Shown: positions 1-6,037, counted from the first letter of the stretch. The stretch is 10,556 nucleotides of DNA from CALZJC01 sp041574955 (GCA_041574955.1 JBFGNS010000147.1:1-10556), one strand, 5' to 3'. The notes: generated by a model not told the origin, from the sequence alone. Translations and numbers: made by a program.

Positions 1-311
1 CGGGCCTCGACCTCGAGCCCGAGCTGCTCGAGCCGCCGCCGCCAGGCCGCCATGTCGCGGCCGGCGACGGCGAACGCCAGGTGGTCGACGGTGCCGCGCT
101 CCGCCGACACCGGTAGCCGGCGGTCGAACAGGCCGAGCACCTGGGTGTGCCCCTCGAAGCCGTCGGCGACCCTGAGCAGCACGGCGTGCGGAAACTCGCC
201 CAGCGGCTCGAGCCCCAGCACTCGCTGGTAGAAGGCGCTCATCGCGCCGAGGTCGTTCACCCGCAGGGCGATCTCGGCCAGCCCGTGGACCGCGACGCGA
301 CGTTCGCTCAC
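1..311 (-). CDS. VOC-family (glyoxalase/dioxygenase fold) protein, 3' end cut by window edge
   Basis: The first 103 codons of a vicinal-oxygen-chelate protein are present; the rest lies beyond position 1. The start is GTG at 311-309, which overlaps the TGA of the upstream membrane-protein gene by 4 nt (GTGA), so translation is probably coupled. The N-terminus reads GLAEIALRVNDLGAMSAFYQ and is followed by VLGLEPLG, the usual beta-alpha-beta opening of a VOC module in which a helix carries the FY pair. Glu13 (in AEIAL) sits where the first metal ligand normally lies, and His77 (in TVDHLAFAV) sits at the next ligand position, so this copy could bind a divalent metal, unlike the second VOC gene of the operon. 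Substrate is unknown: VOC proteins include glyoxalases, extradiol dioxygenases, epimerases and drug-binding proteins. It is the last visible gene of a three-gene operon. Confidence 0.85.
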   Translation of the reverse strand, partial: MSERRVAVHGLAEIALRVNDLGAMSAFYQRVLGLEPLGEFPHAVLLRVADGFEGHTQVLGLFDRRLPVSAERGTVDHLAFAVAGRDMAAWRRRLEQLGLEVEA

Positions 312-703
312 CGCCGCCCCAGCCGCGCCGCGGCGGCCAGCAGGCAGCCGCCGAAGGCCGCCTCGACGCCCAGCAAGCCGAGAGGGCTCGGTTGGCCGAT
401 CACCCCGGTGTCGACATAGAACGCGGCGACCAGCAGCACCGGCGCCGCCGCCACCAGCAGCGCGCCGGCCGCTGCTGCCGCCCGCCGCCAACCGCCGGCT
501 GTGACCGGCGGCACCAGGCCGAGCAGCAGGTTGAGCAGGCCACCAAAGAGGATGTAGACGTGGCGCGAGCGGTACAGGAGCCGCAGACCCTGCTCCATCT
601 CGTCGACCGGCGGCCGGTGGCGGATCATGTACTGACCTGTGGCCAGGAAGACGACCACCGCCGCGAGACCGAGCCACCGGTTGAGCCGGGTTTCAAGCGC
701 CAT
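308..703 (-). CDS. small four-helix integral membrane protein, function unknown
   Basis: A 131-residue hydrophobic protein with four likely transmembrane segments at about residues 10-26, 47-65, 75-96 and 106-126. A charged loop between the first two contains PPVDEMEQGLRLLYRSRH. A short Arg-rich end follows the last helix. The ATG at 703-701 is preceded by GGAGGAG with a 4-nt gap to the start codon, a strong ribosome-binding site that lies inside the end of the upstream VOC gene (11-nt overlap). Downstream it overlaps the next VOC gene by 4 nt. Both overlaps show that the three are one transcript. I do not recognise the family. The order VOC, membrane protein, VOC suggests a shared role, but nothing in this sequence says which one. 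Confidence 0.75.
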   Translation of the reverse strand: MALETRLNRWLGLAAVVVFLATGQYMIRHRPPVDEMEQGLRLLYRSRHVYILFGGLLNLLLGLVPPVTAGGWRRAAAAAGALLVAAAPVLLVAAFYVDTGVIGQPSPLGLLGVEAAFGGCLLAAAARLGRR

Positions 704-1127
704 CGGGCTCCTCCGCGCCCTCCCGGCCGCCGCAGGTCGGCGGCTCGTCGGTCGGCTCCGACAGGATCAGCAGGTGGCCGTCGGGATCGCGGATGGCGAG
801 CTCCCGCCGGCCGTACCCGTAGACCTCGGGGCCCCACTCCACGGCTACCCGGCCGGCGAACCGCCGGTGGAGCGCGCCGGCGTCGTCGACCTCGAAGCTC
901 AGTGTGGAGCCGGGCACGGGCGGCTCGTCGCCCCCGCCGGGTCCAGACCGCGCCTCGTCGCGCTCGAGCTGCAGCTCGACGCCGTCGCGCACCAGGACGA
1001 GGAAGTCGGGGTCGCCGCCCGGCTCCGGCTCGCAGGCACGGAAGCCGAGATGCTCGACGTAGAAGCCGCGCGACCGCCCGAGATCGGCGACCGGCAGCCT
1101 TGGAACCACCCTCGCGAAGCGGGCCAC
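693..1127 (-). CDS. VOC-family protein, bleomycin-resistance-protein type
   Basis: A 144-residue protein that begins VVPRLPVADLGRSRGFYVEH followed by LGF, the first half-module of the bleomycin-resistance/glyoxalase fold, and ends with ELAIRDPDGHLLILSEP, the typical last strand pair (DPDGH at residues 114-118). The first metal-ligand position is Pro9 rather than His or Glu, as in metal-free drug-binding members, so a binding or sequestering role is more likely than glyoxalase chemistry. A Gly/Pro-rich stretch at about residues 62-73 makes the middle loop long. The start is GTG at 1127-1125; GGAGGG 6 nt upstream supports it. It is the first gene of the three-gene operon and is divergent from the esterase. 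The acidic tail after residue 125 overlaps the next gene. The true ligand cannot be told from sequence. Confidence 0.85.
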   Translation of the reverse strand: MARFARVVPRLPVADLGRSRGFYVEHLGFRACEPEPGGDPDFLVLVRDGVELQLERDEARSGPGGGDEPPVPGSTLSFEVDDAGALHRRFAGRVAVEWGPEVYGYGRRELAIRDPDGHLLILSEPTDEPPTCGGREGAEEPDGA

Positions 1128-1154
1128 GGCACACCCTCCGGTTTCGTGGCGCCG

Positions 1155-1160
1155 ACCCTA
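1155..1160 (-). promoter_or_regulatory. candidate -10 element for the VOC operon (TAGGGT)
   Basis: TAGGGT on the minus strand lies 27 nt before the GTG start of the first VOC gene, which places a transcription start about 20 nt upstream of the gene and leaves room for the GGAGGG ribosome-binding site. There is no clear TTGACA-like -35. TA steps are rare in this GC-rich DNA and the same TAnnnT pattern recurs upstream of most other starts here. Inferred from position and pattern only. Confidence 0.4.
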
Positions 1161-1200
1161 CCGCGAGGCGGGCACGGCCGTCGAGCCGCAACGGGTCGGC

Positions 1201-1206
1201 TAGGAT
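1201..1206 (+). promoter_or_regulatory. candidate -10 element for the esterase gene (TAGGAT)
   Basis: TAGGAT preceded by TCGGC, 25 nt before the esterase ATG at 1232. It predicts a short leader of about 20 nt that contains GGGAGG at 1221-1226, 5 nt from the start codon. The same hexamer lies before the antiporter gene and close relatives lie before the MutS-like and nitrilase genes. No -35 is recognisable. Confidence 0.4.
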
Positions 1207-1231
1207 TCGACCTTCATCCCGGGAGGCCCCG

Positions 1232-2965
1232 ATGAACCCAGCCCCAGTCCTCGTTCTCGTTGCCGCGGCCCTGACGGCAGCGTCGCACGCCTCGGCCCAG
1301 GACGCGGTGGGCGTCGAGATCTCGGTCTCCTACTCCCGCCGCGCCAATCCCGGGCCGCTCGACGGCCGGCTGCTCTTGATGCTGTCGACCGACGACTCCG
1401 CCGAGCCGCGCTTCCAGATCGGCTGGGGCCTCGACAGCCAGCAGCTCTTCGGTCTCGACGTCGATGGGCTGATGCCGGACGAGCCCGTGGTGTTCGACGC
1501 CGCGGTCTTCGGCTGGCCGCTGGCCAGCCTGGCCGAGCTCCCGGCGGGCGAGTACCAGGTGCAGGCGCTGCTCCACCGCTACGGCAGCTTCACCCTCGCC
1601 AGCGGCCACACGGTCAAGCTGCCGGCCAGCTGGGAGGCCGGCCAGCGGTGGAACCGCGAGCCTGGCAACCTGTACTCGAAACCGCGCACCGTGCGTATCG
1701 ACCCGGCGGCCGGCGCCGCGCTCGAGATCCGCCTCGACCAGGTGCTGCCGCCGGTCTCGCCGCCCGCCGACACCCGGTATGTGCGCCACATTCGGATCCG
1801 CTCCGAGCGGCTTTCCGCCTTCTGGGGCCGCGACATGTACCTGGGTGCGCACGTGCTGGTGCCCGAGGGCTTCGACGAGCGTCCCGAGGCCCGCTACCCG
1901 CTGATGATCTTCCACGGCCACTACCCGCGCGACCTGTCCGGCTTCCGCACCGAACCGCCCGACCCCGATCTCGAGTGCAACTACTCGGAGCGGTTCCGCG
2001 TCGACTGCTACAACCGCGTCCAGCAGCAGGAAGCGTACGAGTTCTACCGCCGCTGGACCAACCCCGGCTTCCCGCGCTTCCTGGTGGTCGAGATCCAGCA
2101 CGCCAACCCCTATTACGACGACTCGTACGCGGTGAACTCGGCCAACCTCGGCCCGTACGGCGACGCCATCACCTACGAGCTGGTGCCCGAGATCGAGCGC
2201 CGCTTCCGCGGCCTCGGAGAGGGCTGGGCGCGCTTCCTGTACGGCGGCTCGACCGGCGGCTGGGAGGCGCTGGCGGCGCAGATCTTCTACCCCGACGAGT
2301 ACAACGGCGCCTTCGCCGCCTGCCCGGACCCGATCGACTTCCGCGCCTACATGACGGTCAACCTGTACGAGGACGCCAACGCCTACTGGCGCGAGGGGCC
2401 GTTCGCCCGCATCGAGCGGCCGGCGCGGCGCGACTGGCTGGGGCAGGTCGACGCCACCGTGCGCGGCTTCAACCTGCGCGAGCTGGCGCTCGCCACCCGC
2501 GGCCGCTCGGGCGACCAGTTCGACATCTGGCAGGCGGTCTACTCACCACAGGGCGCCGACGGCTACCCACGCCCCATCTGGGACAAGCGGACCGGCGCGA
2601 TCGACCGGGAGGTCGCCCGCTACTGGCGCGAGAACTACGACCTGGTGCACATCCTGGAGCGCGACTGGGAGCGGCTCGGCCCCAAGCTGGCCGGCAAAAT
2701 CCACCTCTACGTCGGCGACATGGACAACTACTACCTGAACAACGCGGTCTACCTGGCCGAGGCGTTCCTCGAGTCGACCACCGACCCCTACTACGCCGGC
2801 GTCGTCGACTACGGCGACCGCGCCGAGCACTGCTGGAACGGCGACCACCAGAACCCGAACCACATCTCGCGGCTGCGCTACAACACCCTCTACCTGCCGC
2901 TCATCCTGGAGCGCATCGAGCGCACGGCGCCCGAGGGCGCCGACCTCACCAGCTGGCGCTACTGA
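1232..2965 (+). CDS. secreted alpha/beta-hydrolase, putative esterase (PF00756-like)
   Basis: A 577-residue exported hydrolase. Residues 1-22 form a signal peptide (hydrophobic VLVLVAAALTAA, cleavage likely after HASAQ). Residues about 27-180 look like a beta-rich accessory domain. The catalytic domain starts near residue 184 and keeps strand motifs YPLMIFHGHYPRD (222-234) and RFLVVEIQHANPYYDDSY (282-299). The nucleophile is probably Ser340 in YGGSTGGWEALA, the G-x-S-x-G elbow, followed by a typical FAACPDPIDFR strand. Asp496 or Asp498 (YVGDMDNYYLN) and His533 (RAEHCWNGDHQ) are good candidates for the acid and base. It resembles the putative-esterase family that includes feruloyl esterases and enterochelin esterases, but the substrate is not clear; an ester in polysaccharide or peptide debris outside the cytoplasm is a guess. 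The open frame runs further upstream, but GGGAGG 5 nt before this ATG and the signal peptide fix the start. It is divergent from the VOC operon and convergent with the antiporter. Confidence 0.85.
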   Translation: MNPAPVLVLVAAALTAASHASAQDAVGVEISVSYSRRANPGPLDGRLLLMLSTDDSAEPRFQIGWGLDSQQLFGLDVDGLMPDEPVVFDAAVFGWPLASLAELPAGEYQVQALLHRYGSFTLASGHTVKLPASWEAGQRWNREPGNLYSKPRTVRIDPAAGAALEIRLDQVLPPVSPPADTRYVRHIRIRSERLSAFWGRDMYLGAHVLVPEGFDERPEARYPLMIFHGHYPRDLSGFRTEPPDPDLECNYSERFRVDCYNRVQQQEAYEFYRRWTNPGFPRFLVVEIQHANPYYDDSYAVNSANLGPYGDAITYELVPEIERRFRGLGEGWARFLYGGSTGGWEALAAQIFYPDEYNGAFAACPDPIDFRAYMTVNLYEDANAYWREGPFARIERPARRDWLGQVDATVRGFNLRELALATRGRSGDQFDIWQAVYSPQGADGYPRPIWDKRTGAIDREVARYWRENYDLVHILERDWERLGPKLAGKIHLYVGDMDNYYLNNAVYLAEAFLESTTDPYYAGVVDYGDRAEHCWNGDHQNPNHISRLRYNTLYLPLILERIERTAPEGADLTSWRY

Positions 2966-3000
2966 GCGGCGGTGACCCCGCTGGCGGCACCGCGGGCAAC

Positions 3001-3072
3001 GCGGTGACGGGATACCCACCTCGCCGCCGGCGCCGGGAGGCAGCGCTGGTGCCGTGGGTATCCTGTCACCGC
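3001..3072. repeat. 19-bp inverted repeat between convergent genes, possible terminator or 3' stabiliser
   Basis: The arms are 3001-3019 and 3054-3072. They are perfectly complementary except at one position (G3009 against T3064), which is a G-U pair in plus-strand RNA but an A-C mismatch in minus-strand RNA. The 34-nt loop can form its own small stem (3029-3034 with 3048-3053). Three more pairs form outside if T3073 is bulged. The octamer GCGGTGAC also occurs just after the esterase stop at 2969-2976, in direct orientation to the left arm. There is no T tract, so it is not a canonical intrinsic terminator. It begins 36 nt after the esterase stop and ends 42 nt before the antiporter stop, so it would lie in the 3' end of both transcripts. 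Confidence 0.7.
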
Positions 3073-3113
3073 TGTTCGTCACCACCCGGCAGCCGGCAAG
3101 GGCCCCCAGACTC

Positions 3114-4067
3114 TCAAGCCCTCCAGACGAGCCATCCGACGTAGGCCACATAGATCGCCACCAGGACCACTCCCTCGAGCCGCGAGACCCGAAAGCCGGT
3201 GCGCACGATCGGCAGCAGCAGCATGGCGAGCGCGGTCATCACCAGCAGGTCGACCCCCGTGATGCCGCCGGCCGTCACCGGCCGCACCAGGGCTGTGGCG
3301 CCGAGGATGCCGAGGATGTTGAACAGGTTGCTGCCGACCACGTTGCCGACCGCCAGGTCGGCCTGGCCGCGGGCCGCGGCGACCACCGAGGTCGCCAGCT
3401 CGGGCAGGCTGGTGCCCAGCGCCACCACCGTCAGCCCGATCACCGCCTGGCTGACGCCGGCGGCGGTCGCCATCACGATCGCCGACCGCACCAGCAGGTC
3501 GCCGCCGGCGACCAGCAGCGCCAGTCCACCCACAACAAGCAGGGCGCTGCCGGCGAGCCCCAGCTTCGGCGGCTCCAAGGCGTCGGCGAACTCCGAGCGC
3601 ACCGCGGCCACCTCGCGCCTCGCCAGCCACACGGTGGCCGCCGTGTAGACCGCCAGCCCGAGCACCAGCAAGCCGCCTTCGACCCGCGTCAGGCCGCCGG
3701 CGAGCGCCGCCACCAGCACCAGCGACACCGCCACCAGAAGCGGCACGTCGAGCCGGAAGATCTTGGCCTCGACCCGGGCCGGCCGCACCAGTGCCGACAG
3801 GCCCAGGATGAGCGCGATGTTGCAGATGTTCGAGCCGACGACGTTGCCGACCGCGATGTCCTCGGCGCCGGCGAGGGTGGCGCGCAGCGACACCACCAGC
3901 TCCGGAGTGCTGGTGCCGAACGCCACCACCGTCAGCCCGACCGCCAGCGCCGAGATGCCCAGCCGCAGCGCCAGCGCCGACGCGCCGCGCACCAGCATCT
4001 CGGCCCCCAGCACCAGGCAGCCCAGCCCGGCGACGGCCTGCAGCGCCACGGTCAGCGGTTGTGGCAT
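3114..4067 (-). CDS. calcium/sodium antiporter, CaCA family (YrbG-like)
   Basis: A 317-residue inner-membrane cation exchanger of normal length for the family (about 325 in E. coli YrbG). It would move Ca2+ or another cation out in exchange for Na+ or H+. The two inverted alpha repeats are plain: GTSTPELVVS (51-60) with GNVVGSNICNI (74-84), and GTSLPELATS (218-227) with GNVVGSNLFNI (241-251). Glu56 and Glu223 in these repeats are the expected ion-binding acids, and the two Asn (80 and 247) of GSN are also conserved. About ten hydrophobic segments, with a more polar centre (residues 148-170). The open frame continues 64 codons upstream, but that part is Arg/Gly-rich; MPQPLTVALQ starts right before the first helix, and TAGGAT lies 8 nt before this ATG. 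It is probably transcribed separately from DUF1697, 59 nt upstream. Confidence 0.93.
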   Translation of the reverse strand: MPQPLTVALQAVAGLGCLVLGAEMLVRGASALALRLGISALAVGLTVVAFGTSTPELVVSLRATLAGAEDIAVGNVVGSNICNIALILGLSALVRPARVEAKIFRLDVPLLVAVSLVLVAALAGGLTRVEGGLLVLGLAVYTAATVWLARREVAAVRSEFADALEPPKLGLAGSALLVVGGLALLVAGGDLLVRSAIVMATAAGVSQAVIGLTVVALGTSLPELATSVVAAARGQADLAVGNVVGSNLFNILGILGATALVRPVTAGGITGVDLLVMTALAMLLLPIVRTGFRVSRLEGVVLVAIYVAYVGWLVWRA

Positions 4068-4075
4068 GGCAGCGG

Positions 4076-4081
4076 ATCCTA
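4076..4081 (-). promoter_or_regulatory. candidate -10 element for the antiporter, leaderless layout (TAGGAT)
   Basis: TAGGAT on the minus strand is separated from the antiporter ATG by 8 nt (4068-4075), which contain no Shine-Dalgarno sequence. The RNA would start at or next to the start codon. It lies in the 59-nt gap after DUF1697, so the antiporter need not depend on read-through. Confidence 0.45.
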
Positions 4082-4126
4082 ACCGACCCGGAGACGGGGC
4101 CAGCCCCGGCGCCCCGCGGCCCGCGA

Positions 4127-4681
4127 TCAGCCCCCGCCCGCGGCGGCCAGGGCGGCGAGCTTGTCGACCGTCGACGCGTTGCGGGTGGTCCAGCCCTCCC
4201 CCAGACGCTCGCCCACCGCCTTGGCCAGCGGGCTCCTGATGACGCCGTCGGGGCACCACAGGTAGACCGCGTGGGCGCTCACCGCGACCGCCTCGGGGTG
4301 CCAGCTCCGCTTGGTCAGCTCGGTCAACTCGTCGGGCGGCGGCGCCTCCAGGAACCCCACCAGCAGCCGCGAGGGGTTGTCGGCGACCTCGGTCAGCGGG
4401 TTCCCAGCGGCGATCGCCGCCACCTCGTCCGCGGTCTTGACGATCACCCTCGACTCCAGCCCCAGCTCGCCGGCCAGCGCCCGCTGGATCCGCCGGGCGT
4501 GGCTCGGCGGCGCCTTGGCCGGCCCGTCGAACACCGCGTTGCCGCTGTTGAGCACCGTCCTGACGTCGCGGTAGCCGAGCTCCGCCATCAACGCCCGCCA
4601 GTCGGCCATCGCCAGCCGCTTGGCGCGCCCGACGTTGACGCCGCGCAGCAGCGCCACGTAACGCTCTCGTCGCTCCGCCAC
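4127..4681 (-). CDS. DUF1697 family protein
   Basis: A 184-residue protein of the DUF1697 family (PF08002). The family signature is clear at the N-terminus: RYVALLRGVNVGRAKRLAMA (7-26), then WRALMAELGYRDVRTVLNSG (28-47) and NAVF, close to the usual pattern of YVALLRGINVG, an MADLR helix, and TYIQSGNVVF. The C-terminal half has VYLWCPDGVIRSPLAKAV and GEGWTTRNASTVDKLAALA, the TTRNxxTVxKL ending common to the family. Length is normal. It is cytoplasmic and its biochemical role is not established. The start is GTG at 4681-4679, with TAGACT only 7 nt upstream and no ribosome-binding site, so a leaderless transcript is likely. The spacer to the antiporter downstream is 59 nt. Confidence 0.92.
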   Translation of the reverse strand: MAERRERYVALLRGVNVGRAKRLAMADWRALMAELGYRDVRTVLNSGNAVFDGPAKAPPSHARRIQRALAGELGLESRVIVKTADEVAAIAAGNPLTEVADNPSRLLVGFLEAPPPDELTELTKRSWHPEAVAVSAHAVYLWCPDGVIRSPLAKAVGERLGEGWTTRNASTVDKLAALAAAGGG

Positions 4682-4688
4682 CGACGGG

Positions 4689-4694
4689 AGTCTA
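4689..4694 (-). promoter_or_regulatory. candidate -10 element for DUF1697, leaderless layout (TAGACT)
   Basis: TAGACT on the minus strand ends 7 nt before the GTG start, exactly the distance between a -10 box and a transcription start. The 7-nt spacer holds no ribosome-binding site. Confidence 0.5.
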
Positions 4695-4738
4695 CGCGAG
4701 CTCGCCCCCGGGATACGCCGCGACGGCCCGGGCGCGGG

Positions 4739-4831
4739 TCACTCCGCCGTCGTCGGGTCGATCACCGAGTGCACCCTGGCGACCGAGTTGGCCAGAAAGC
4801 CACCCATCTCGGCGTGCTTCCGCGCATCACT
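4739..4831 (-). pseudogene. short coding-like fragment, possible 3' remnant of a lost gene or micro-ORF
   Basis: Downstream of the SLOG gene the minus strand, in a different frame, reads DARKHAEMGGFLANSVARVH and then SVIDPTTAE before a TGA at 4741-4739. From 4828 down, 26 of 29 codons end in G or C, as in real genes of this window, while the alternative frame through the same bases is far lower. An ATG at 4807 would give 22 residues, with only a weak GGAAG upstream. The frame has no start codon nearer the SLOG stop, so this looks like the tail of a gene whose front part is gone, perhaps replaced by the SLOG gene; a +1 shift at the SLOG stop codon would also fuse it to that protein. I do not recognise the peptide. 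It fills most of the 145-nt gap to DUF1697. Confidence 0.3.
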
Positions 4832-5849
4832 CCGCGCCGCGACCGCCCCGCAGGTTGGCGGCTACGTGCTCGACCCGGCGCTCGAGCCGGCTCTCCAGGT
4901 CGTCGTGGTCCCGCCACTTGAGCACCGGGATGTCGGCCAGGTCGAACGGCAGGTCGGTCTGCTCGTCCGCGGTGACGATCACCGGCCGGCCGAGGCCCTC
5001 GGCAAAACCGATCTCGTAGTAGACGTTGGCGCTCGACTGGCTGGCGTTGCCGGGCGCGGCCTGCTCCGTGATACCCGTCACGTCCGCGATGACGAAGGCC
5101 GAATGCCGGATGCCGTCGAGAATCCGCGGGATGATTCGCTGGCTCGACTCCGACAGGTCGGTGCGCTCGGCCTTGAATCCGAACTGCTTGCAGACCTTCT
5201 CGTAGCGCGCGAAGACCTCGTCGAACTCCTTGCGGAACGGCATGATCGTGAAAACGGTGTTGGGCGTCTGGACGCGCTCGCACAGCGCCACGACATCCCT
5301 GGCGAGCCGCGCGCAGTCCCGGGTGTCCTCGCTCAGGACGTCGAAATCCTCGGCCGCCACGAACTGGGCGTACCGCTTCTTGAACCGGTCGCGCTCACGC
5401 TCGTAGAGCCGCGCACCGGAGCCTCCGAACAGCGCCACCCCGAGCACCGGCTTCTCCGCGATGCGCGCCCAGTTGGCGGCGTGCAGGGTGCCCCTGCCGC
5501 CGGCGATGAACAGCGCCACATCCGCTTCCGCGATCTGCTCCGGCGGGTTGAGGTCGACATGGGTGAGCTCCCAGTCGGTCAGCCGCGAGATGCGGATGCG
5601 GCCCTTCTCGTGGCCGCGCTCGGCGTTCTTGAGCCGGTAGCTGATCAGGTGGCGGTGGGGATCCATCTTCTTTCGCTGGCACGCCCGGTCCGCCGACTCG
5701 GCGATCGCCTTGTCCATCGAGCCGCGGCAACCGGTCAGCAGGGTGTGGCCGCGCTCGATGATCTGCTCGCCCAGGCAGTTCACGAACTGCCGGCACAGCT
5801 CGGGCTCGACCTCGACCTCTCGCAGCGATCCGCCAACGAAGATGTTCAT
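4827..5849 (-). CDS. SLOG-like domain fused to nucleoside-deoxyribosyltransferase/TIR-like domain; candidate nucleotide-signal effector
   Basis: A 340-residue two-domain soluble protein. Residues 1-150 form a SLOG/LOG-like Rossmann domain: MNIFVGGSLRE, then ERGHTLLTGCRGSMDKAIAE (32-51), then IAEADVALFIAGGRGTLHAA (106-125) and EKPVLGVALFGGSG, with the GGRGT loop of nucleotide-binding SLOG proteins. Residues 150-195 link to the C-terminal domain, which starts NTVFTIMPFRKEFDEVFARY (197-216). It continues IIPRILDGIRHSAFVIADVT (239-258), then NVYYEIGFAEGLGRPVI (275-291) and DLPFDL. This is the pattern of the 2-deoxyribosyltransferase/TIR-like fold; Glu279 sits where the family has its catalytic Glu. 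SLOG domains in Thoeris-type and related conflict systems bind signalling nucleotides, so a sensor-plus-NAD/nucleoside-hydrolase role is inferred. ATG 5849 has GGGAGGAG just upstream. A 15-residue insert lies between DVTG and NVYYE. G+C is somewhat lower than in neighbours, but third positions are not unusual. Confidence 0.8.
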   Translation of the reverse strand: MNIFVGGSLREVEVEPELCRQFVNCLGEQIIERGHTLLTGCRGSMDKAIAESADRACQRKKMDPHRHLISYRLKNAERGHEKGRIRISRLTDWELTHVDLNPPEQIAEADVALFIAGGRGTLHAANWARIAEKPVLGVALFGGSGARLYERERDRFKKRYAQFVAAEDFDVLSEDTRDCARLARDVVALCERVQTPNTVFTIMPFRKEFDEVFARYEKVCKQFGFKAERTDLSESSQRIIPRILDGIRHSAFVIADVTGITEQAAPGNASQSSANVYYEIGFAEGLGRPVIVTADEQTDLPFDLADIPVLKWRDHDDLESRLERRVEHVAANLRGGRGAE

Positions 5850-5862
5850 GCGCTCCTCCCGT

Positions 5863-5908
5863 GGCCGGCCGGTGCGTAATCGGATTGCGGAGCTACGCCC
5901 GGCCGGCC
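5863..5908 (-). promoter_or_regulatory. GC-rich hairpin in the leader of the SLOG gene
   Basis: The arms 5863-5878 and 5894-5908 pair as GGCCGGCCGG with its complement plus a further 5 bp (GCGTA with TACGC), with one bulged base (T5873) and a 15-nt loop. On the minus strand the hairpin begins where the transcript from TAGCCT (5914-5919) should start and ends 2 nt before the GGGAGGAG ribosome-binding site. It could protect the 5' end or hinder ribosome access. Termination of the MutS-like transcript, which ends 130 nt upstream, is an alternative, though no U tract follows. A second, 7-bp stem (5922-5928 with 5943-5949) lies just upstream. Confidence 0.55.
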
Positions 5909-5913
5909 GCGGA

Positions 5914-5919
5914 AGGCTA
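5914..5919 (-). promoter_or_regulatory. candidate -10 element for the SLOG gene (TAGCCT)
   Basis: TAGCCT on the minus strand, 64 nt before the ATG at 5849, predicts a start near 5907 and a leader made almost entirely of the GC-rich hairpin and the ribosome-binding site. No -35 match. The 188-nt spacer to the MutS-like gene suggests that the SLOG gene has its own promoter. Confidence 0.35.
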
Positions 5920-6037
5920 GCACCAGCGCCACATCGCCGCACCGCTGGTAGTGGGTCCGCTTGCCGCCTGTCGCAGCAGCGGCGGCGGCGAACCGCCAAG
6001 ATCCCGTCCGGCGGGCGGGCCGGCGGCTCCACCGCGG

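Noticed and set aside
392..1231. Upstream extension of the esterase frame by 280 codons
   Set aside because: It runs antisense through the VOC operon, is Arg/Pro/Gln-rich, and a signal peptide with a ribosome-binding site begins at 1232.
3054..4082. Long Gln/His/Arg-rich plus-strand frame opposite the antiporter
   Set aside because: Its composition is the typical antisense shadow of a GC-rich membrane-protein gene, with no domain sense.
4068..4259. Longer N-terminus of the antiporter (64 extra codons)
   Set aside because: The extra part is Arg/Gly-rich, overlaps the DUF1697 gene, and the conserved first helix starts right after ATG 4067.
4827..5849. Horizontal transfer of the SLOG gene judged from lower G+C
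   Set aside because: Sample rows are only somewhat lower (36-40 of 60) and third codon positions are as GC-rich as in neighbours; the difference comes mostly from fewer Ala and Arg residues.
5984..5997. Small hairpin (GGCGG stem, 4-nt loop) downstream of the MutS-like gene as a terminator
   Set aside because: Only 5 bp with no U tract; such stems are common by chance at this GC content.
5848..6037. In-frame continuation after the MutS-like TAG, open for about 63 codons and ending in a TGA that overlaps the SLOG ATG
   Set aside because: An open run of this length is expected by chance in DNA so rich in GC, third-position bias falls in its second half, and no stop-codon read-through signal is seen.
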